Notes: generated from the sequence alone by a model not told the origin. 64,000 bases of DNA from Bacillota bacterium (GCA_023412005.1 JAEYOE010000025.1:62001-126000), one strand, 5' to 3'; counted from the first letter of the stretch, positions 9,056 to 19,850 are shown. A program made the numbers and translations.

Positions 9056-9870
9056 ATCTTATCCACCAGTTCTTCTGTCGTCAGCGGGCATGGCCCCATA
9101 TCAAAGCCCTTTTTCTTAAGGCGGTGATACAGCGCAATATGCGGCGGCGCCGACAAGCCTGCATCACCCAGCGCCTGCTCGTCGGAAAACACCTCGCTCG
9201 GCGTACCCATTTTTGTAATGCGTCCGCCCGTCATAATCACAACGGTATCCGCCTGCAGCGCTTCTTCCATATAATGCGTAATCAGAAGTATCGTCTTTCC
9301 CTGCCCGTTCAGCTGGCGGATGGTGTCCAGCACCTCGGCGCGCCCTTCCGGGTCCAGCATGGCTGTGGGTTCATCAAAAACGATGATCTGTGGATGCATA
9401 GCCAGCACGCCTGCAATGGCCACCCGCTGCTTTTGGCCGCCCGAAAGCATGTGCGGCGCACGCTCCTTGAAGTCACTCATGCCCACCTGCTCAAGCGCCG
9501 CGTCCACACGCTCCCGAATTTCCTTGGGCGGCACCCCTATATTTTCCGGGCCAAAGGCCACATCCTCTTCCACGATTGTGGCCACCAGCTGATTATCCGG
9601 ATTTTGAAACACCATGCCCGCGCTCTTTCGGATATCCCAAACTTTTGCTTCATCTTTGGTATCCATACCGTTCACGGTCACGCTGCCGGATGCGGGCAAA
9701 AACAGCGCATTAATATGGCGCGCAAACGTTGATTTGCCCGAACCGTTATGCCCTATTATCGCAATAAAAGCTCCTTTTTTAACTGACAGTGACACACCTG
9801 ACAGTGCCGGTGTTATGCTTGTTTCGCTGGCATATGAATACGTGATGTTATCGACTTCAATTATGCTCAT
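9040..9870 (-). CDS. ecfA1: ECF transporter ATPase EcfA1
   Basis: This 276-aa ABC ATPase has Walker A GHNGSGKST near residue 39, Q-loop VFQNPDNQLVATIVEEDVAFG, signature LSGGQKQRV, and Walker B IIVFDEPTAMLDPEG. The FQNPDNQ motif distinguishes EcfA1 from EcfA2. It is the first gene of ecfA1-ecfA2-ecfT and has its own promoter at 9930-9957 within the end of the ribosomal superoperon. The same order after rplQ is widespread in Bacillota. Confidence 0.96.
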   Translation of the reverse strand: MSIIEVDNITYSYASETSITPALSGVSLSVKKGAFIAIIGHNGSGKSTFARHINALFLPASGSVTVNGMDTKDEAKVWDIRKSAGMVFQNPDNQLVATIVEEDVAFGPENIGVPPKEIRERVDAALEQVGMSDFKERAPHMLSGGQKQRVAIAGVLAMHPQIIVFDEPTAMLDPEGRAEVLDTIRQLNGQGKTILLITHYMEEALQADTVVIMTGGRITKMGTPSEVFSDEQALGDAGLSAPPHIALYHRLKKKGFDMGPCPLTTEELVDKICQLS

Positions 9871-9929
9871 GAATCTGCCTTTCCCTGATCGTCTCCTCTA
9901 TCCTTTATCGTTGTTAATTAATAGCCTCA

Positions 9930-9957
9930 ATTATACACCAAAAGGCTCTGAAGTCAA
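9930..9957 (-). promoter_or_regulatory. Promoter of ecfA1-ecfA2-ecfT, overlapping the rplQ terminator
   Basis: On the minus strand TTGACT (9957-9952), a 16-nt spacer and TATAAT (9935-9930) stand 60 nt before ecfA1. The -35 box is in the loop of the hairpin at 9940-9971, and the spacer contains its 3' stem. Confidence 0.75.
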
Positions 9958-9971
9958 AATTCAAAGCCTTT
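9940..9971 (-). terminator. Terminator of the ribosomal superoperon after rplQ
   Basis: An 8-bp stem AAAAGGCT/AGCCTTTT (9971-9964 with 9947-9940) with a 16-nt loop lies about 45 nt after the rplQ stop. The long loop and short T run suggest incomplete termination and read-through into ecfA1. Confidence 0.6.
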
Positions 9972-10015
9972 TATAAGCGCATTCCCATATAGACGGGTTT
10001 TTCTTTGTGTCTTTT

Positions 10016-10525
10016 TTAAACCAGCTCAAGAATGACCATTTCGGTCGCGTCACCGCGGCGCGGTCCCTTTTTGATGATGCGGGTATAACCGCCGCCTGTG
10101 CCGAGATCCTTCGCACGTTTGTCGTACTTCGGCCCGTATTCACGGAACATTTTCTCGACGAGTGGGTTGGTCACTTCACCGGTACGCTTTTTATAATCGT
10201 ACTTCGTTTCGCCGTCTTTTCTCTGCTCGGGCACGTTATAAAGATAGCCCATCAGCTTGCGTCTTGCCGCGAGCTTTGAAGGTGCATCGTTAACAACCTC
10301 GCGCTTCACTTTCTCGTCGCCTTCGGTCACTTCTTTTGTCACCTTAACGGTGTTGTCATATTCCTTTACCGCGATCGTGATCAGTTTCTCCGCAATGCTC
10401 CTGGCTTCTTTCGCCCGGGCCAGCGTTGTCTCGATGCGGCCATACCATAACAGCCCTGTGACGAGGTTCCGAAGTGTTGCCCGTCTCTGGTCCTGCTGTT
10501 GATTGAGATGTCTGTATCCAGCCAT
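10016..10525 (-). CDS. rplQ: 50S ribosomal protein L17 (extended form)
   Basis: This 169-aa large-subunit protein is the last gene of the superoperon. The N-terminus [21 protein letters not shown] and the C-terminus [24 protein letters not shown] match L17. L17 is usually ~115-130 aa. Here about 40 extra residues, lysine- and glutamate-rich, lie in the middle (roughly residues 53-100), followed by the usual [13 protein letters not shown] at 10525 follows GAGGAGG by 6 nt; an in-frame upstream ATG at 10570 lacks a good site. Confidence 0.95.
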   Translation of the reverse strand: MAGYRHLNQQQDQRRATLRNLVTGLLWYGRIETTLARAKEARSIAEKLITIAVKEYDNTVKVTKEVTEGDEKVKREVVNDAPSKLAARRKLMGYLYNVPEQRKDGETKYDYKKRTGEVTNPLVEKMFREYGPKYDKRAKDLGTGGGYTRIIKKGPRRGDATEMVILELV

Positions 10526-10604
10526 AATTAGCCTCCTCGTTGCCGCAAGCCGGACATTCACGAATGCCATGCGGCGAAAAAATCAATATTTTTGTGGATG
10601 ATTC

Positions 10605-11549
10605 TTAGTCATCAAGGCGCAGCGAGAGCCCGAGTGCGGCGAGCTTTTGCTCCACCTCTTCAAGCGACTTGCGGCCCAAATTCCTAACCTTCATCATTTC
10701 TTCTTCGTTACGCTTAATCAGTTCTTCCACTGTGTTGATACCGGCGCGCTTCAAGCAGTTGTAGGAACGTACGGAGAGATCGAGCTCTTCAATTGTGATC
10801 TCCAGCACCTTTTCCTTCTTGTCTTCCTCGGGCTCCACCATGATCTCAACATTCTGCACATGATCGGTTAATGCCACAAACTGAACAAGATGCTCGTTTA
10901 AAATCTTCGCCGACAGCGACACCGCTTCATCCGGTGCGATCGTTCCATTCGTCCAAAGCTCTAAAGAAAGCTTGTCGTAGTCTGTGATCTGCCCCACACG
11001 CGTATTTTCCACCGTGAAATTCACTTTTCTCACAGGGGTGAACAGCGAGTCAACCGGAATCACACCGATCGGCATATCGTTTTCTTTGTTCTTATCGGCG
11101 AGCACGTATCCGCGGCCCTTTTCTACTGTAATCTCCATATAGAGACTGCCGTCTTTATCGAGCGTTGCGATGTGCATATCCGGATTGAGTATCTCGACGT
11201 CGGCATCTGTGATGATATCCGCCGCCGTGACATCTTTCGGGCCCTTCACGTCGAGCGTCATCGTTTTTGCTTCGTCAACATACATCTTAACCGCAAGGCC
11301 TTTTAAGTTCATCACGATGTTGACGACATCTTCGGTGACGCCTTTTATCGTGGAAAACTCATGCAGCACATTGTCGAGCTTTATGCGTGTCACCGCCGCA
11401 CCCGGCAGGCACGAGAGAAGCACACGCCTTAATGAGTTGCCAAGCGTCGATCCGAAGCCGCGCTCCAGCGGCTCCATCACATATTTCGCATACGAATTAT
11501 CGCTTGCTTTTTCAACACACTGTATGTTCGGCTTTTCAATTTCTAACAT
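10605..11549 (-). CDS. rpoA: DNA-directed RNA polymerase subunit alpha
   Basis: This 314-aa protein nucleates RNA polymerase assembly. The N-terminal domain contains [26 protein letters not shown] near residue 30. The C-terminal domain, which contacts UP elements and activators, contains [21 protein letters not shown] and [11 protein letters not shown]. Length and order (rpsD, rpoA, rplQ) are canonical. Confidence 0.98.
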   Translation of the reverse strand: MLEIEKPNIQCVEKASDNSYAKYVMEPLERGFGSTLGNSLRRVLLSCLPGAAVTRIKLDNVLHEFSTIKGVTEDVVNIVMNLKGLAVKMYVDEAKTMTLDVKGPKDVTAADIITDADVEILNPDMHIATLDKDGSLYMEITVEKGRGYVLADKNKENDMPIGVIPVDSLFTPVRKVNFTVENTRVGQITDYDKLSLELWTNGTIAPDEAVSLSAKILNEHLVQFVALTDHVQNVEIMVEPEEDKKEKVLEITIEELDLSVRSYNCLKRAGINTVEELIKRNEEEMMKVRNLGRKSLEEVEQKLAALGLSLRLDD

Positions 11550-11603
11550 TTATAACCCTCCTGTTATAGACGAATTGTTTTTGAGGGCAACCGCTTATAT
11601 CCG

Positions 11604-12227
11604 TTACTTAGAGTAATACTCAACGATCAAGTGCTCTTCGATGGTGAGGTCGATATCCTCTCTTGCCGGCGCAGCGACCACTCTGCCTGTCAGGTTCGCA
11701 TTGTCCATCGTCAGCCAGCTCGGCATCGGCCGCGCTTCACTTTCACGGATTTCCTTGAACCTGTCGGTATCGGCGAGTTTCTTCTTCACGGTGATCTCGT
11801 CACCTGCGCTGACGATATAAGAAGCGATATCCACTTTTTTACCGTTAACCATGATGTGACCATGCAGCACGATCTGACGCGCCTGCGCTCTGGAATCCCC
11901 AAGACCCAGACGGTACACCACATTGTCGAGCCGCGATTCAAGCAGCTGCAGCAGGTTTTCGCCTGTTTTGCCCTTCATCCGCTCGGCAATACCATAGTAT
12001 TTTTCGAATTGAGCCTCAAGCATGCCGTAAGCGCGCTTTACCTTTTGCTTTTCACGCAGCTGAATCCCATATTCGGATACTTTCTTTCTGCTCTTGCTCT
12101 GCACGCCGGGCGCCTGAGGACGCTTTACGTATGAGCATTTTCCGGAATAGCACCGATCGCCTTTCAGGAAGAGCTTGCAGCCTTCTCTGCGGCACAGACG
12201 GCACACGGAACCTGTATATCTAGCCAT
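11604..12227 (-). CDS. rpsD: 30S ribosomal protein S4 (zinc-type)
   Basis: This 207-aa primary 16S-rRNA-binding protein carries the S4 RNA-binding domain ([35 protein letters not shown], residues ~94-130). The N-terminus has four cysteines, C-x2-C-x4-C...C...C (CRLCRREGC and CYSGKC), so it is the zinc-binding C+ form. ATG follows GGAGGAGAA. Confidence 0.97.
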   Translation of the reverse strand: MARYTGSVCRLCRREGCKLFLKGDRCYSGKCSYVKRPQAPGVQSKSRKKVSEYGIQLREKQKVKRAYGMLEAQFEKYYGIAERMKGKTGENLLQLLESRLDNVVYRLGLGDSRAQARQIVLHGHIMVNGKKVDIASYIVSAGDEITVKKKLADTDRFKEIRESEARPMPSWLTMDNANLTGRVVAAPAREDIDLTIEEHLIVEYYSK

Positions 12228-12242
12228 TGTCCATTCTCCTCC

Positions 12243-12635
12243 TTATACTCTCCTGCGTTTGGGCGGGCGGCAGCCGTTGTGCGGAATCGGTGTGACATCT
12301 TTAATCAGACTCACTTCGAGTCCCGCGGTCTGCAAAGCGCGTATTGCCGCTTCTCTGCCGGAGCCGGGGCCTTTCACGTACACATCCACATAGCGAAGGC
12401 CATGTTCCATCGCTGCCGTCGCTGCCTTTTCGGCCGCAACCTGTGCAGCAAAGGGCGTGCTCTTTCTTGAACCCCTGAAGCCCATTCCACCTGCGCTGGC
12501 CCACGAAAGCGTGTTGCCGCCTACGTCGGTCATAGTCACGAGCGTATTGTTAAAGGAAGCACGGATATGCGCCTGACCGCGCTCTATGTTCTTTTTCTCT
12601 CTGCGCTTTCTTACGACTTTCTTTGGCTTAGCCAT
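12243..12635 (-). CDS. rpsK: 30S ribosomal protein S11
   Basis: This 130-aa protein of the small-subunit platform contains the motifs [34 protein letters not shown] and the C-terminal [18 protein letters not shown]. Length and position between rpsM and rpsD are canonical. Confidence 0.98.
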   Translation of the reverse strand: MAKPKKVVRKRREKKNIERGQAHIRASFNNTLVTMTDVGGNTLSWASAGGMGFRGSRKSTPFAAQVAAEKAATAAMEHGLRYVDVYVKGPGSGREAAIRALQTAGLEVSLIKDVTPIPHNGCRPPKRRRV

Positions 12636-12644
12636 TGACTATCC

Positions 12645-13013
12645 TCACTTTCTCTTCGCGCTCGCGGTCCGTTTGGGGCCTTTTCTTGTGCGCGCGTTTT
12701 GTTTGGAGCTCTGCCCTCTTACCGGCAGGCCCTTACGATGACGAATACCTCTGTAGCAGCCGATTTCCATCAGACGCTTAATGCTCATTGTCACATCACG
12801 TCTTAAATCGCCTTCCACTTTCAGATTCTTATCGATATATTCTCTTAATTTGCTGACATCCGCCTCGGACAAGTCCTTGATCCGGGTATCGGGGTCAACG
12901 CCTGTCGCGCTTAAAATATCATGGGATGTCTTAAGCCCGATACCGTAAATATAGGTCAGGCCGATTTCAACCCTTTTTTCTTTAGGTAAGTCAACACCTG
13001 ATATACGTGCCAC
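12645..13013 (-). CDS. rpsM: 30S ribosomal protein S13
   Basis: This 122-aa protein of the 30S head contacts tRNA and the 50S subunit. It starts [22 protein letters not shown] and ends with the basic stretch [18 protein letters not shown]. It is 9 nt upstream of rpsK. Confidence 0.98.
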   Translation of the reverse strand: MARISGVDLPKEKRVEIGLTYIYGIGLKTSHDILSATGVDPDTRIKDLSEADVSKLREYIDKNLKVEGDLRRDVTMSIKRLMEIGCYRGIRHRKGLPVRGQSSKQNARTRKGPKRTASAKRK

Positions 13014-13091
13014 TAAATTACACCTCCGAATTTGTTATATAGAAGCCATACGGATCGAAGAATTCACTTCGCAGCCGCTCCGTACAAACAT

Positions 13092-13447
<356 letters not shown>

Positions 13448-13461
13448 ATCGCTTCCCCCTT

Positions 13462-13746
13462 CTAAGCGTCGCTGCTGCTCTTGCACGATCGTATCGCGCT
13501 TCGTATCTCTGCATCAAATACCCTTGTGCCCCCTTTCAGCTTCACCGCTATCCCGTCTAACACGAGGGGACTGAGCTTTAAATGCTTAAGCTTCTTCTTC
13601 TTGGGATGATCCTTTGTTCTTAGGTCACCATCTGCAATATATACATAATTGCTGTCAATGATGTCTGTAATCACAAAATATCTGTCCTTATCGCGGCCGG
13701 CGGTCGATACGGCAACCCTTCCGATTTCCACGGGATACTCAACCAT
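13462..13746 (-). CDS. KOW-domain RNA-binding protein (L14e/L6e/L27e-like)
   Basis: This 94-aa basic protein has an N-terminal KOW segment ([37 protein letters not shown]) and a lysine-rich linker [12 protein letters not shown]. Proteins like this occur between map and infA in many Clostridia. The archaeal/eukaryotic relatives are ribosomal proteins, so a ribosome-associated role is likely but unproven. It is in the middle of the superoperon and shares its expression. Confidence 0.85.
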   Translation of the reverse strand: MVEYPVEIGRVAVSTAGRDKDRYFVITDIIDSNYVYIADGDLRTKDHPKKKKLKHLKLSPLVLDGIAVKLKGGTRVFDAEIRSAIRSCKSSSDA

Positions 13747-13762
13747 ATCTTACCTCCTTTGC

Positions 13763-14509
13763 CTACGCCTGAGTGAGGATCAAAGGCCCATTGTCCGTCA
13801 GTGCCACCGTGTGCTCATAATGAGCGGACAAGCTGCCGTCTTTGGTTTTGACCGTCCAGCCGTCCGGCATGGTGACTGTTTCCTTGCCGCCATAGTTGAT
13901 CATGGGTTCTATTGCGAGCACCATGCCCACCCGAAGCTTCGGGCCGCGCACGACGCTCACAAAATTCGGAACGTTGGGTTCCTCGTGCAAATCTCTGCCG
14001 ATACCGTGCCCCACCAGCTCGCGCACCACCGAAAACCCTGCACTCTCCGCCGTTTTCTGTACGGCGGCGGAAATGCTGACCAGGTGGCTGCCATGCTGGA
14101 AGGCATTCATACCGGCATAGAAGGACTGCTCGGTAACGTTGATCAACCTTCTGGCCTCAGCGCTTATATGTCCCACAGCGTATGTTTTGGCACAATCACT
14201 GTGAAATCCCTTGTATTTTGCACCCAAATCGATGCTGACGATATCGCCGTCTTTCAGAACCCGATCCCCCGGTATACCGTGAACAATCTCACTGTTCACC
14301 GAGGCATTGATTGTTGCGGGATACCCGCTGTACCCGAGAAACGAGGGGATCGCACCGCATTTTTCAATGAACCGCCGAACGATCTCATCCAGCTGCCCAG
14401 TGGTGACGCCTGCGCGCACCTCTTTACCCACCAGTTCATGGGCTTCCGCCGCAATTTTGCCGGCTTCTCGCATGAACTCGATTTCTCTTTGCGATTTGAG
14501 CGTGATCAT
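13763..14509 (-). CDS. map: Methionine aminopeptidase type I
   Basis: This 248-aa metalloenzyme removes the initiator methionine. Metal ligands of the pita-bread fold are visible: D in SIDLGAKYKGFHSDCAKTYAVG (two Asp), H in GHGIGRDLHEEPNVPNF, E in LAIEPM and E in HYEHTVALTDNG. Its start overlaps the adk stop by 4 nt. Confidence 0.97.
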   Translation of the reverse strand: MITLKSQREIEFMREAGKIAAEAHELVGKEVRAGVTTGQLDEIVRRFIEKCGAIPSFLGYSGYPATINASVNSEIVHGIPGDRVLKDGDIVSIDLGAKYKGFHSDCAKTYAVGHISAEARRLINVTEQSFYAGMNAFQHGSHLVSISAAVQKTAESAGFSVVRELVGHGIGRDLHEEPNVPNFVSVVRGPKLRVGMVLAIEPMINYGGKETVTMPDGWTVKTKDGSLSAHYEHTVALTDNGPLILTQA

Positions 14510-15132
14510 TGTCTCTCCAGCACTTCCACGATCGTTTCGGTAATCGTATCGATACCGCCGCTGCCCACCACATCGTGCAGGATGCCAAGGCTCGTGTAAT
14601 ACTCGATCAACGGCTGTGTCTTCTCCTTGTATACCGTAAGGCGCTGTTTGACGGTTTCTTCTTTGTCATCATCGCGCACATACAGCTTGCCGCCGCACTT
14701 GGGGCATATTTTGGGGTTCTCAAGCATCGATTCATGATAGGTCGCACCGCAGTCCGTGCAAACGCGTCTGCCGCAGATCCGATGGATCAGCTTGTTGTCA
14801 GGCACGTTGATGTTAATGACCGCGTCCAGCTCAGCAAATGTGGCAAGTGCCTCTGCCTGCTGCCTTGTTCGCGGGAATCCGTCCAGCAGAAACCCGTTGG
14901 CGGCATCAGGCCGCGTCACACGCTCCTGAACCATGTCTATAATCACCTCATCCGGAACAAGCTCTCCTGCATCGATATACGATTTGGCTTGCTTTCCAAG
15001 CTCCGTACCGCTCTTAATCTGCTCGCGCAGCATGTCGCCTGTGGATATATGAGGGATGTGATACCTTTCTGCGATCCGAACCGCCTGTGTGCCTTTACCG
15101 GCGCCCGGAGGTCCCACAAACATCAGTCTCAT
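14506..15132 (-). CDS. adk: Adenylate kinase (zinc-lid type)
   Basis: This 208-aa enzyme interconverts ATP+AMP and 2 ADP. P-loop GPPGAGKGT is at residues 7-15, AMP-site motifs STGDMLR and GFPRT are present, and the lid has C-x2-C...C-x2-C (CTDCGATYH...CPKCGG), the Gram-positive zinc form. It lies between secY and map, as usual. Confidence 0.98.
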   Translation of the reverse strand: MRLMFVGPPGAGKGTQAVRIAERYHIPHISTGDMLREQIKSGTELGKQAKSYIDAGELVPDEVIIDMVQERVTRPDAANGFLLDGFPRTRQQAEALATFAELDAVININVPDNKLIHRICGRRVCTDCGATYHESMLENPKICPKCGGKLYVRDDDKEETVKQRLTVYKEKTQPLIEYYTSLGILHDVVGSGGIDTITETIVEVLERQ

Positions 15133-15142
15133 AAACCTACCT

Positions 15143-16432
15143 CTACTTTAAGAACCCTTTGTAATGACGCATCATCATGTGGGATTCGAGCTGTCTTGTG
15201 GTCTCGAGAGATACGCTGACCATGATCAGCAGGCTTGTTGCGCCAAACGGCGAACTGAAACCCGCAAGTGCCGCAAACACTGTGGGCACAGTGGCCACCA
15301 GCGCGAGGAATATCGCACCAAACAGCGTCACACGAACAAGTATCTTCTGCAAATAATCCGATGTCGGTTTGCCTGCGCGTATGCCGGGTATAAACCCGCC
15401 ATTCTGCTGCAAGTTCTTCGATACATCCACAGGATTAAACGTCACCTGAGAATAGAAGAATGTGAAGAAGAATATCAGCAGGGCAAACAGAACCAGATAG
15501 AGTGGCTGACTGGATCCCATGACGGCTTCATACGCAGCTTGCCCTTCCTTGGATGTGAACATCTGCATAATCATGCCGGGGAACTGCACCAGCGTCATCG
15601 CGAAAATCAGCGGCAGCACACCGGATGAATTGATTTTCATCGGTATATGCGTCGATTGTCCGCCGTATATCTTACGCCCTATCACACGTTTCGCATACTG
15701 TACCGGAATGCGCCGTTCACCAAGATCGATGAACACAATGCCCGTGACAATCGCAAGTGCCGCTACAACCACGATAATGAACGTGATAATCGACATCGTA
15801 CCCATTTCAATGTTCTTGATAAAACCGATGAGCGCGCTCGGGAATCTCGATATGATACTGACAAAAATAATCAGCGAAATACCGTTGCCCACGCCGTTTT
15901 CGGTAATATGCTCACCAATCCACATAATCAGCGCCGTGCCGGCTGTCAGCGACAGCACGATCGTGATGTAGTTAAGGATTGCCGGTGTTCCTGTGCTTAA
16001 AAACACATCAGTGCCGGTTGCAACCGCGGTGGCATTCAGCGTTATCAGCACGCCAATTGCCTGAATGAGACCCAGCGCTACGCCGACATACCGCGTGATC
16101 GACGCGATTTTTTTACGGCCTTCCGGGCCTTCCTTGCTCATACGCTCGAGCGGCGGCAAGGCCATTGTGAGCAGGTTCATGATGATAGAACCAGTCACGT
16201 ATGGCACAATACCCAAAGCAAACAGCGAAAGCTTAGCCAGTCCGCCGCCTGCAAACAGGTCGATAAAGCTGCCAAGCGAGCTGTTGGTGATAATCTTAGA
16301 CACTTCCTCGGCATTGACGCCCGGAACCGGTACATGTGTACCGATTCTGTAGACGATCAGCATCAAGATTGTGTAGATCATCTTTTTTCTGATATCCGGA
16401 ACCTTCCATGCATTGCGGAGTGTACTAAACAT
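15143..16432 (-). CDS. secY: Preprotein translocase subunit SecY
   Basis: This 429-aa protein with ten membrane segments forms the Sec channel. Motifs: N-terminal RKKMIYTILMLIVYRIGTHVPVPGV, the TM2 plug region SLFALGIVPYVTGSIIM and the C-terminal loop YSQVTFNPVDVSKNLQQNGGFIPGIRAG. Its ATG overlaps the rplO stop by one base (TAATG). Confidence 0.98.
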   Translation of the reverse strand: MFSTLRNAWKVPDIRKKMIYTILMLIVYRIGTHVPVPGVNAEEVSKIITNSSLGSFIDLFAGGGLAKLSLFALGIVPYVTGSIIMNLLTMALPPLERMSKEGPEGRKKIASITRYVGVALGLIQAIGVLITLNATAVATGTDVFLSTGTPAILNYITIVLSLTAGTALIMWIGEHITENGVGNGISLIIFVSIISRFPSALIGFIKNIEMGTMSIITFIIVVVAALAIVTGIVFIDLGERRIPVQYAKRVIGRKIYGGQSTHIPMKINSSGVLPLIFAMTLVQFPGMIMQMFTSKEGQAAYEAVMGSSQPLYLVLFALLIFFFTFFYSQVTFNPVDVSKNLQQNGGFIPGIRAGKPTSDYLQKILVRVTLFGAIFLALVATVPTVFAALAGFSSPFGATSLLIMVSVSLETTRQLESHMMMRHYKGFLK

Positions 16433-16875
16433 TATTCAATCACCTCTGCGGTTCCCCCGGCAGCGGCAATTTTCTCCGCAGCCGTAGACGTGAACTTAAC
16501 CGCTTTGACGGTCAGCTTCTTGGTGATTTCTCCGTTACCAAGCACCTTTAAGCCGTCAAACGTTTTTCTGATGATTCTTTTTTCCTTCAACAGCTCAACC
16601 GTCACAACAGTGCCGTCGTCAAGCACGTTTAAGTCGCTTACATTCACGGTCGCGAACTCTTTGGCGAAAATGTTCGTGAAGCCTCTCTTGGGGAGTCTTC
16701 TCGAAAGGGGCATCTGGCCGCCTTCGAAACCGGGGCGTACGCCGCCGCCGCTTCTGGACCACTGGCCGCCCTGACCGCGTGTCGAGGTTTTGCCATGGCC
16801 GGAACCAATACCTCTGCCCACACGTTTCCTTTTCTTTTTGGAGCCCGGAGCCGGCTTTAATTCATAGATATTCAC
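16432..16875 (-). CDS. rplO: 50S ribosomal protein L15
   Basis: This 147-aa late-assembly protein begins [22 protein letters not shown], followed by [15 protein letters not shown]. The start is GTG at 16875, six nt after AAGGAGG. An upstream in-frame ATG (16911) lies within rpmD and lacks a site. Confidence 0.96.
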   Translation of the reverse strand: MNIYELKPAPGSKKKRKRVGRGIGSGHGKTSTRGQGGQWSRSGGGVRPGFEGGQMPLSRRLPKRGFTNIFAKEFATVNVSDLNVLDDGTVVTVELLKEKRIIRKTFDGLKVLGNGEITKKLTVKAVKFTSTAAEKIAAAGGTAEVIE

Positions 16876-16888
16876 AACCTGCCTCCTT

Positions 16889-17080
16889 TTAAGCTTCAAG
16901 CACCCGAACAAGGTGCGTCACTTTATTGATCATTCCGCGTATGCAAGCGTTGTCTTCATGCTCCGCGACTGAGTTCATCTTACGAAGACCAAGGGCTTCC
17001 AGCGTTGCCTTCTGATCCTTTGAATAACCGATCGGGCTTTTGACAAGCTGAACCTTAATCTTTGCCGCTTTCTTTGCCAT
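16889..17080 (-). CDS. rpmD: 50S ribosomal protein L30
   Basis: This 63-aa protein has the core [35 protein letters not shown], canonical for L30, in the canonical place between rpsE and rplO. Confidence 0.97.
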   Translation of the reverse strand: MAKKAAKIKVQLVKSPIGYSKDQKATLEALGLRKMNSVAEHEDNACIRGMINKVTHLVRVLEA

Positions 17081-17094
17081 GATTCGTGGCCTCC

Positions 17095-17661
17095 TTATTT
17101 AAGCTGATCGACACTGATACCGCGAAGCCTTGCATACTCCTCCGCCGTCTTGAGCGCCTTTAAGCCTTCTATCGTGGCCTTGACGCAGTTCACCGGAGTG
17201 TTGGACCCTTGAGACTTCGTCTTGATGTCCTTCACGCCCGCCAATTCAAGCACCGCTCTGGCCGGTCCGCCCGCGATAACGCCGGTACCTTCGGAAGCCG
17301 GTAATAACAGCACATGGCCTTTTCCGAATATACCCACCGATTCGTGAGGGATCGTCGTTCCCACAATGGGAACCTGTATCAGGCTGCGTTTTGCTTTCTG
17401 CACTGCCTTGGAAATCGCGTCCGGAATTTCCGCCGCTTTGCCAAGGCCCGCGCCGACGCGTCCTTTTTCATCTCCGACAACAACCAGCGCCGTGAACCTA
17501 AAGTTACGGCCGCCCTTGACAACCTTTGCAACACGGTTGACATAGACGAGCTTTTCCTTGAACTCCTGCTCTTCTTCTCTCTTGAAGTTCTTGCGGCCGC
17601 CGCGCGGTGCGCCTTTATCGTTCTTTCTGTCACCCTTTTGGAATGAATCGTTCCTCTGCAC
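17095..17661 (-). CDS. rpsE: 30S ribosomal protein S5
   Basis: This 188-aa protein has a ~28-residue charged N-terminal extension. The double-stranded-RNA-binding fold ([29 protein letters not shown]) and C-terminal domain ([25 protein letters not shown]) follow. It helps maintain decoding accuracy. Confidence 0.98.
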   Translation of the reverse strand: MQRNDSFQKGDRKNDKGAPRGGRKNFKREEEQEFKEKLVYVNRVAKVVKGGRNFRFTALVVVGDEKGRVGAGLGKAAEIPDAISKAVQKAKRSLIQVPIVGTTIPHESVGIFGKGHVLLLPASEGTGVIAGGPARAVLELAGVKDIKTKSQGSNTPVNCVKATIEGLKALKTAEEYARLRGISVDQLK

Positions 17662-17676
17662 CAGACAAACCTCCTT

Positions 17677-18045
17677 TTAAAACTTGAGTCCGGCTTCTCT
17701 GGCGCCATCTGCCAGCTGCTCAACTCTGCCCATATAGATATAACCGCCGCGATCAAAAACAACCTGGTCTATGCCGTTCGCGAGCGCCTTTTTGCCTATC
17801 GCCATACCAACGATCTTTGCTGCTTCCTTCTTCGTCTTGCCTTCGATATCCTTCTTGACATCTGCGCTCAGTGTGGACGAGCTAACGAGCGTTACACCCT
17901 TCACATCGTCAATGATCTGGGCATAAATGTGGTTTGTGCTGCGAAACACATTGAGTCTCGGTCTTTGCGCCGTGCCGGAAATCTTATTGCGAACCCTTAA
18001 GTGGCGCGCCTGTCTGATTGCGTTTTTATCAACCTTATTAATCAC
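17677..18045 (-). CDS. rplR: 50S ribosomal protein L18
   Basis: This 122-aa 5S-rRNA-binding protein has the motifs [23 protein letters not shown] and [22 protein letters not shown]. The start [11 protein letters not shown] has an AGGTGG site. Confidence 0.97.
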   Translation of the reverse strand: MINKVDKNAIRQARHLRVRNKISGTAQRPRLNVFRSTNHIYAQIIDDVKGVTLVSSSTLSADVKKDIEGKTKKEAAKIVGMAIGKKALANGIDQVVFDRGGYIYMGRVEQLADGAREAGLKF

Positions 18046-18059
18046 TTTAAGCCACCTCT

Positions 18060-18599
18060 TTACATTCCGGTCTTGCCGACTTTGCGGAGCACTTCTTCGC
18101 CCTGATATCTGATGCCCTTGCCTTTGTACGGTTCGGGCGGACGGATATCGCGGATATCTGCCGCAAACTGGCCGACGATCTGTTTCGATATGCCGGTTAC
18201 TTTGATGATGTTGGTACCTTCCACATCCAGTGTGATGCCGCTTACTTCAGGCACTTCAACCGGGTGCGAATAGCCCACGTTCAGTACGATCTTGTTGCCG
18301 CTCTTCTGCACTCTGTAGCCCACGCCCACAACCTCAAGTGTCTTTTTAAAACCATCCGTCAGGCCTGTGACCATGTTGGCAATGAGTGCGCGGGAGAGGC
18401 CGTGCATCGCCCTGGCTTGTTTATCTTCCGAGCTGCGCTTCACAGTCAGCACACCGTCTTCTATACTGACTTCAATGATAGACGGTATTTTTTCTGTCAG
18501 TTCGCCCTTTTTGCTTGTCACCTTCACAACATTTCCCGGCTCGACCGTCACCGTGACGCCCGCGGGAATCGTGATAGGCATTCTACCGATTCTCGACAT
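18060..18599 (-). CDS. rplF: 50S ribosomal protein L6
   Basis: This 179-aa protein begins [15 protein letters not shown] and ends with the family signature [28 protein letters not shown] at 18599 follows GGAGGAG; the open frame extends further upstream without a site. Confidence 0.97.
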   Translation of the reverse strand: MSRIGRMPITIPAGVTVTVEPGNVVKVTSKKGELTEKIPSIIEVSIEDGVLTVKRSSEDKQARAMHGLSRALIANMVTGLTDGFKKTLEVVGVGYRVQKSGNKIVLNVGYSHPVEVPEVSGITLDVEGTNIIKVTGISKQIVGQFAADIRDIRPPEPYKGKGIRYQGEEVLRKVGKTGM

Positions 18600-18657
18600 T
18601 TTTATCTCCTCCGCAAATGCGTAATTTTCAATGCTGCTCTTCGCCGGAACGTCCGTC

Positions 18658-19056
18658 TTACCATACGTAAGCGAGAACTTCTCCGCCCACGCCGTTCTCT
18701 CTCGCATCACGATCGGTCATGATACCTTTAGACGTGGATATAATCGCAATACCAAGGCCGCCGAGTACTTTGGGAAGCTCATCCTTGCCCGCATAAACTC
18801 TCAGGCCCGGCTTGCTGATTCTTTTAAGCCCATTGATAATAGACGAATCTTTCTCGCCATATTTCAGAGTGATGCGAATGACGCCTTGCGGACCCTCTTC
18901 TTTATATTCATAACCCTTTATGAAACCTTCTTTAAGAAGAATACCGGCAATTGCCTTCTTCATAATAGAAGCAGGCATATCGATCACTTCGTGTTTTGCT
19001 CCAATCGCATTACGGATACGTGTGAGCATATCTGCCACTGGATCTGTTACTGGCAT
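18658..19056 (-). CDS. rpsH: 30S ribosomal protein S8
   Basis: This 132-aa 16S-rRNA-binding protein starts [17 protein letters not shown] and carries the C-terminal signature [26 protein letters not shown]. Confidence 0.98.
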   Translation of the reverse strand: MPVTDPVADMLTRIRNAIGAKHEVIDMPASIMKKAIAGILLKEGFIKGYEYKEEGPQGVIRITLKYGEKDSSIINGLKRISKPGLRVYAGKDELPKVLGGLGIAIISTSKGIMTDRDARENGVGGEVLAYVW

Positions 19057-19091
19057 GTCAATTTCCTCCTTGTTTTATCGAACACAAAAGC

Positions 19092-19277
19092 CTACCAGCT
19101 CGCTTTTCTCACGCCGGGAATTTCGCCCTTATAGGCAAGCTCCCGAAAACAGATACGGCAGACACCATATTTACGAAGCACCGCATGGGGGCGTCCGCAA
19201 ATCGTGCAGCGCGTATAGTTTCTTGTCGAGAATTTTGAACCTTTTTGCTGTTTGTTTATCATCGACTTTTTAGCCAC
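19092..19277 (-). CDS. rpsN: 30S ribosomal protein S14 type Z
   Basis: This 61-aa zinc form has C-x2-C (CTIC) and C-x2-C (CRIC) around [12 protein letters not shown]. The start is GTG at 19277, after GGAGG. It lies 8 nt inside the end of rplE, so the two are coupled. An upstream ATG at 19319 would extend far into rplE and is not used. Confidence 0.95.
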   Translation of the reverse strand: MAKKSMINKQQKGSKFSTRNYTRCTICGRPHAVLRKYGVCRICFRELAYKGEIPGVRKASW

Positions 19278-19836
19278 GTGGATTTCCTCCCTTATCTTCG
19301 TGCTTGAAAGGCATGCCAAGCAGCGTTAAGAGCTCTCTGGCCTCCTCATCAGTTTTCGCGGTTGTCACCAACACGATATCCATGCCGCGGATTTTGTCCA
19401 CGTTATCATAGACGATTTCGGGAAAAACAAGCTGCTCCTTAAGACCCAGCGCAAAGTTGCCGCGGCCGTCAAAAGACGACGACGGAATGCCACGGAAGTC
19501 TCTCACGCGTGGAAGTGCAATGCTCATAAGACGATCCGCAAATTCATACATGCGGGTGCCGCGCAGCGTCACTTTCGCACCGATTTTCATGCCTTCACGC
19601 ACCTTGAAGTTCGCAACGCTCTTCTTCGCTGTGGTCACCACAGGCTTTTGGCCCGCAATAATGGTGAGTTCATTCACGGCTGCGTCCATCCCCTTGGGAT
19701 TATCCTTCGTATCGCCAAGCCCCATATTAATGACGATCTTTTCAAGCTTTGGCACTTGCATCACGTTTTCATACCCAAACTTTTTCATCAGGGCGGGTAC
19801 GGCTTGGCTTTTATACGTATCCTTTAACCTAGGCAT
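19270..19836 (-). CDS. rplE: 50S ribosomal protein L5
   Basis: This 188-aa 5S-rRNA-binding protein has motifs [10 protein letters not shown] near residue 32, [23 protein letters not shown] and [17 protein letters not shown]. It continues ~8 codons past the usual end into rpsN. Confidence 0.98.
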   Translation of the reverse strand: MPRLKDTYKSQAVPALMKKFGYENVMQVPKLEKIVINMGLGDTKDNPKGMDAAVNELTIIAGQKPVVTTAKKSVANFKVREGMKIGAKVTLRGTRMYEFADRLMSIALPRVRDFRGIPSSSFDGRGNFALGLKEQLVFPEIVYDNVDKIRGMDIVLVTTAKTDEEARELLTLLGMPFKHEDKGGNPRG

Positions 19837-19850
19837 ATCCTATTCCTCCC

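Noticed and set aside
13649..14599. Plus-strand 316-codon open frame
   Set aside because: It is antisense to map, infA-side KOW and adk, whose protein families are certain; no ribosome-binding site and no protein-like motif.
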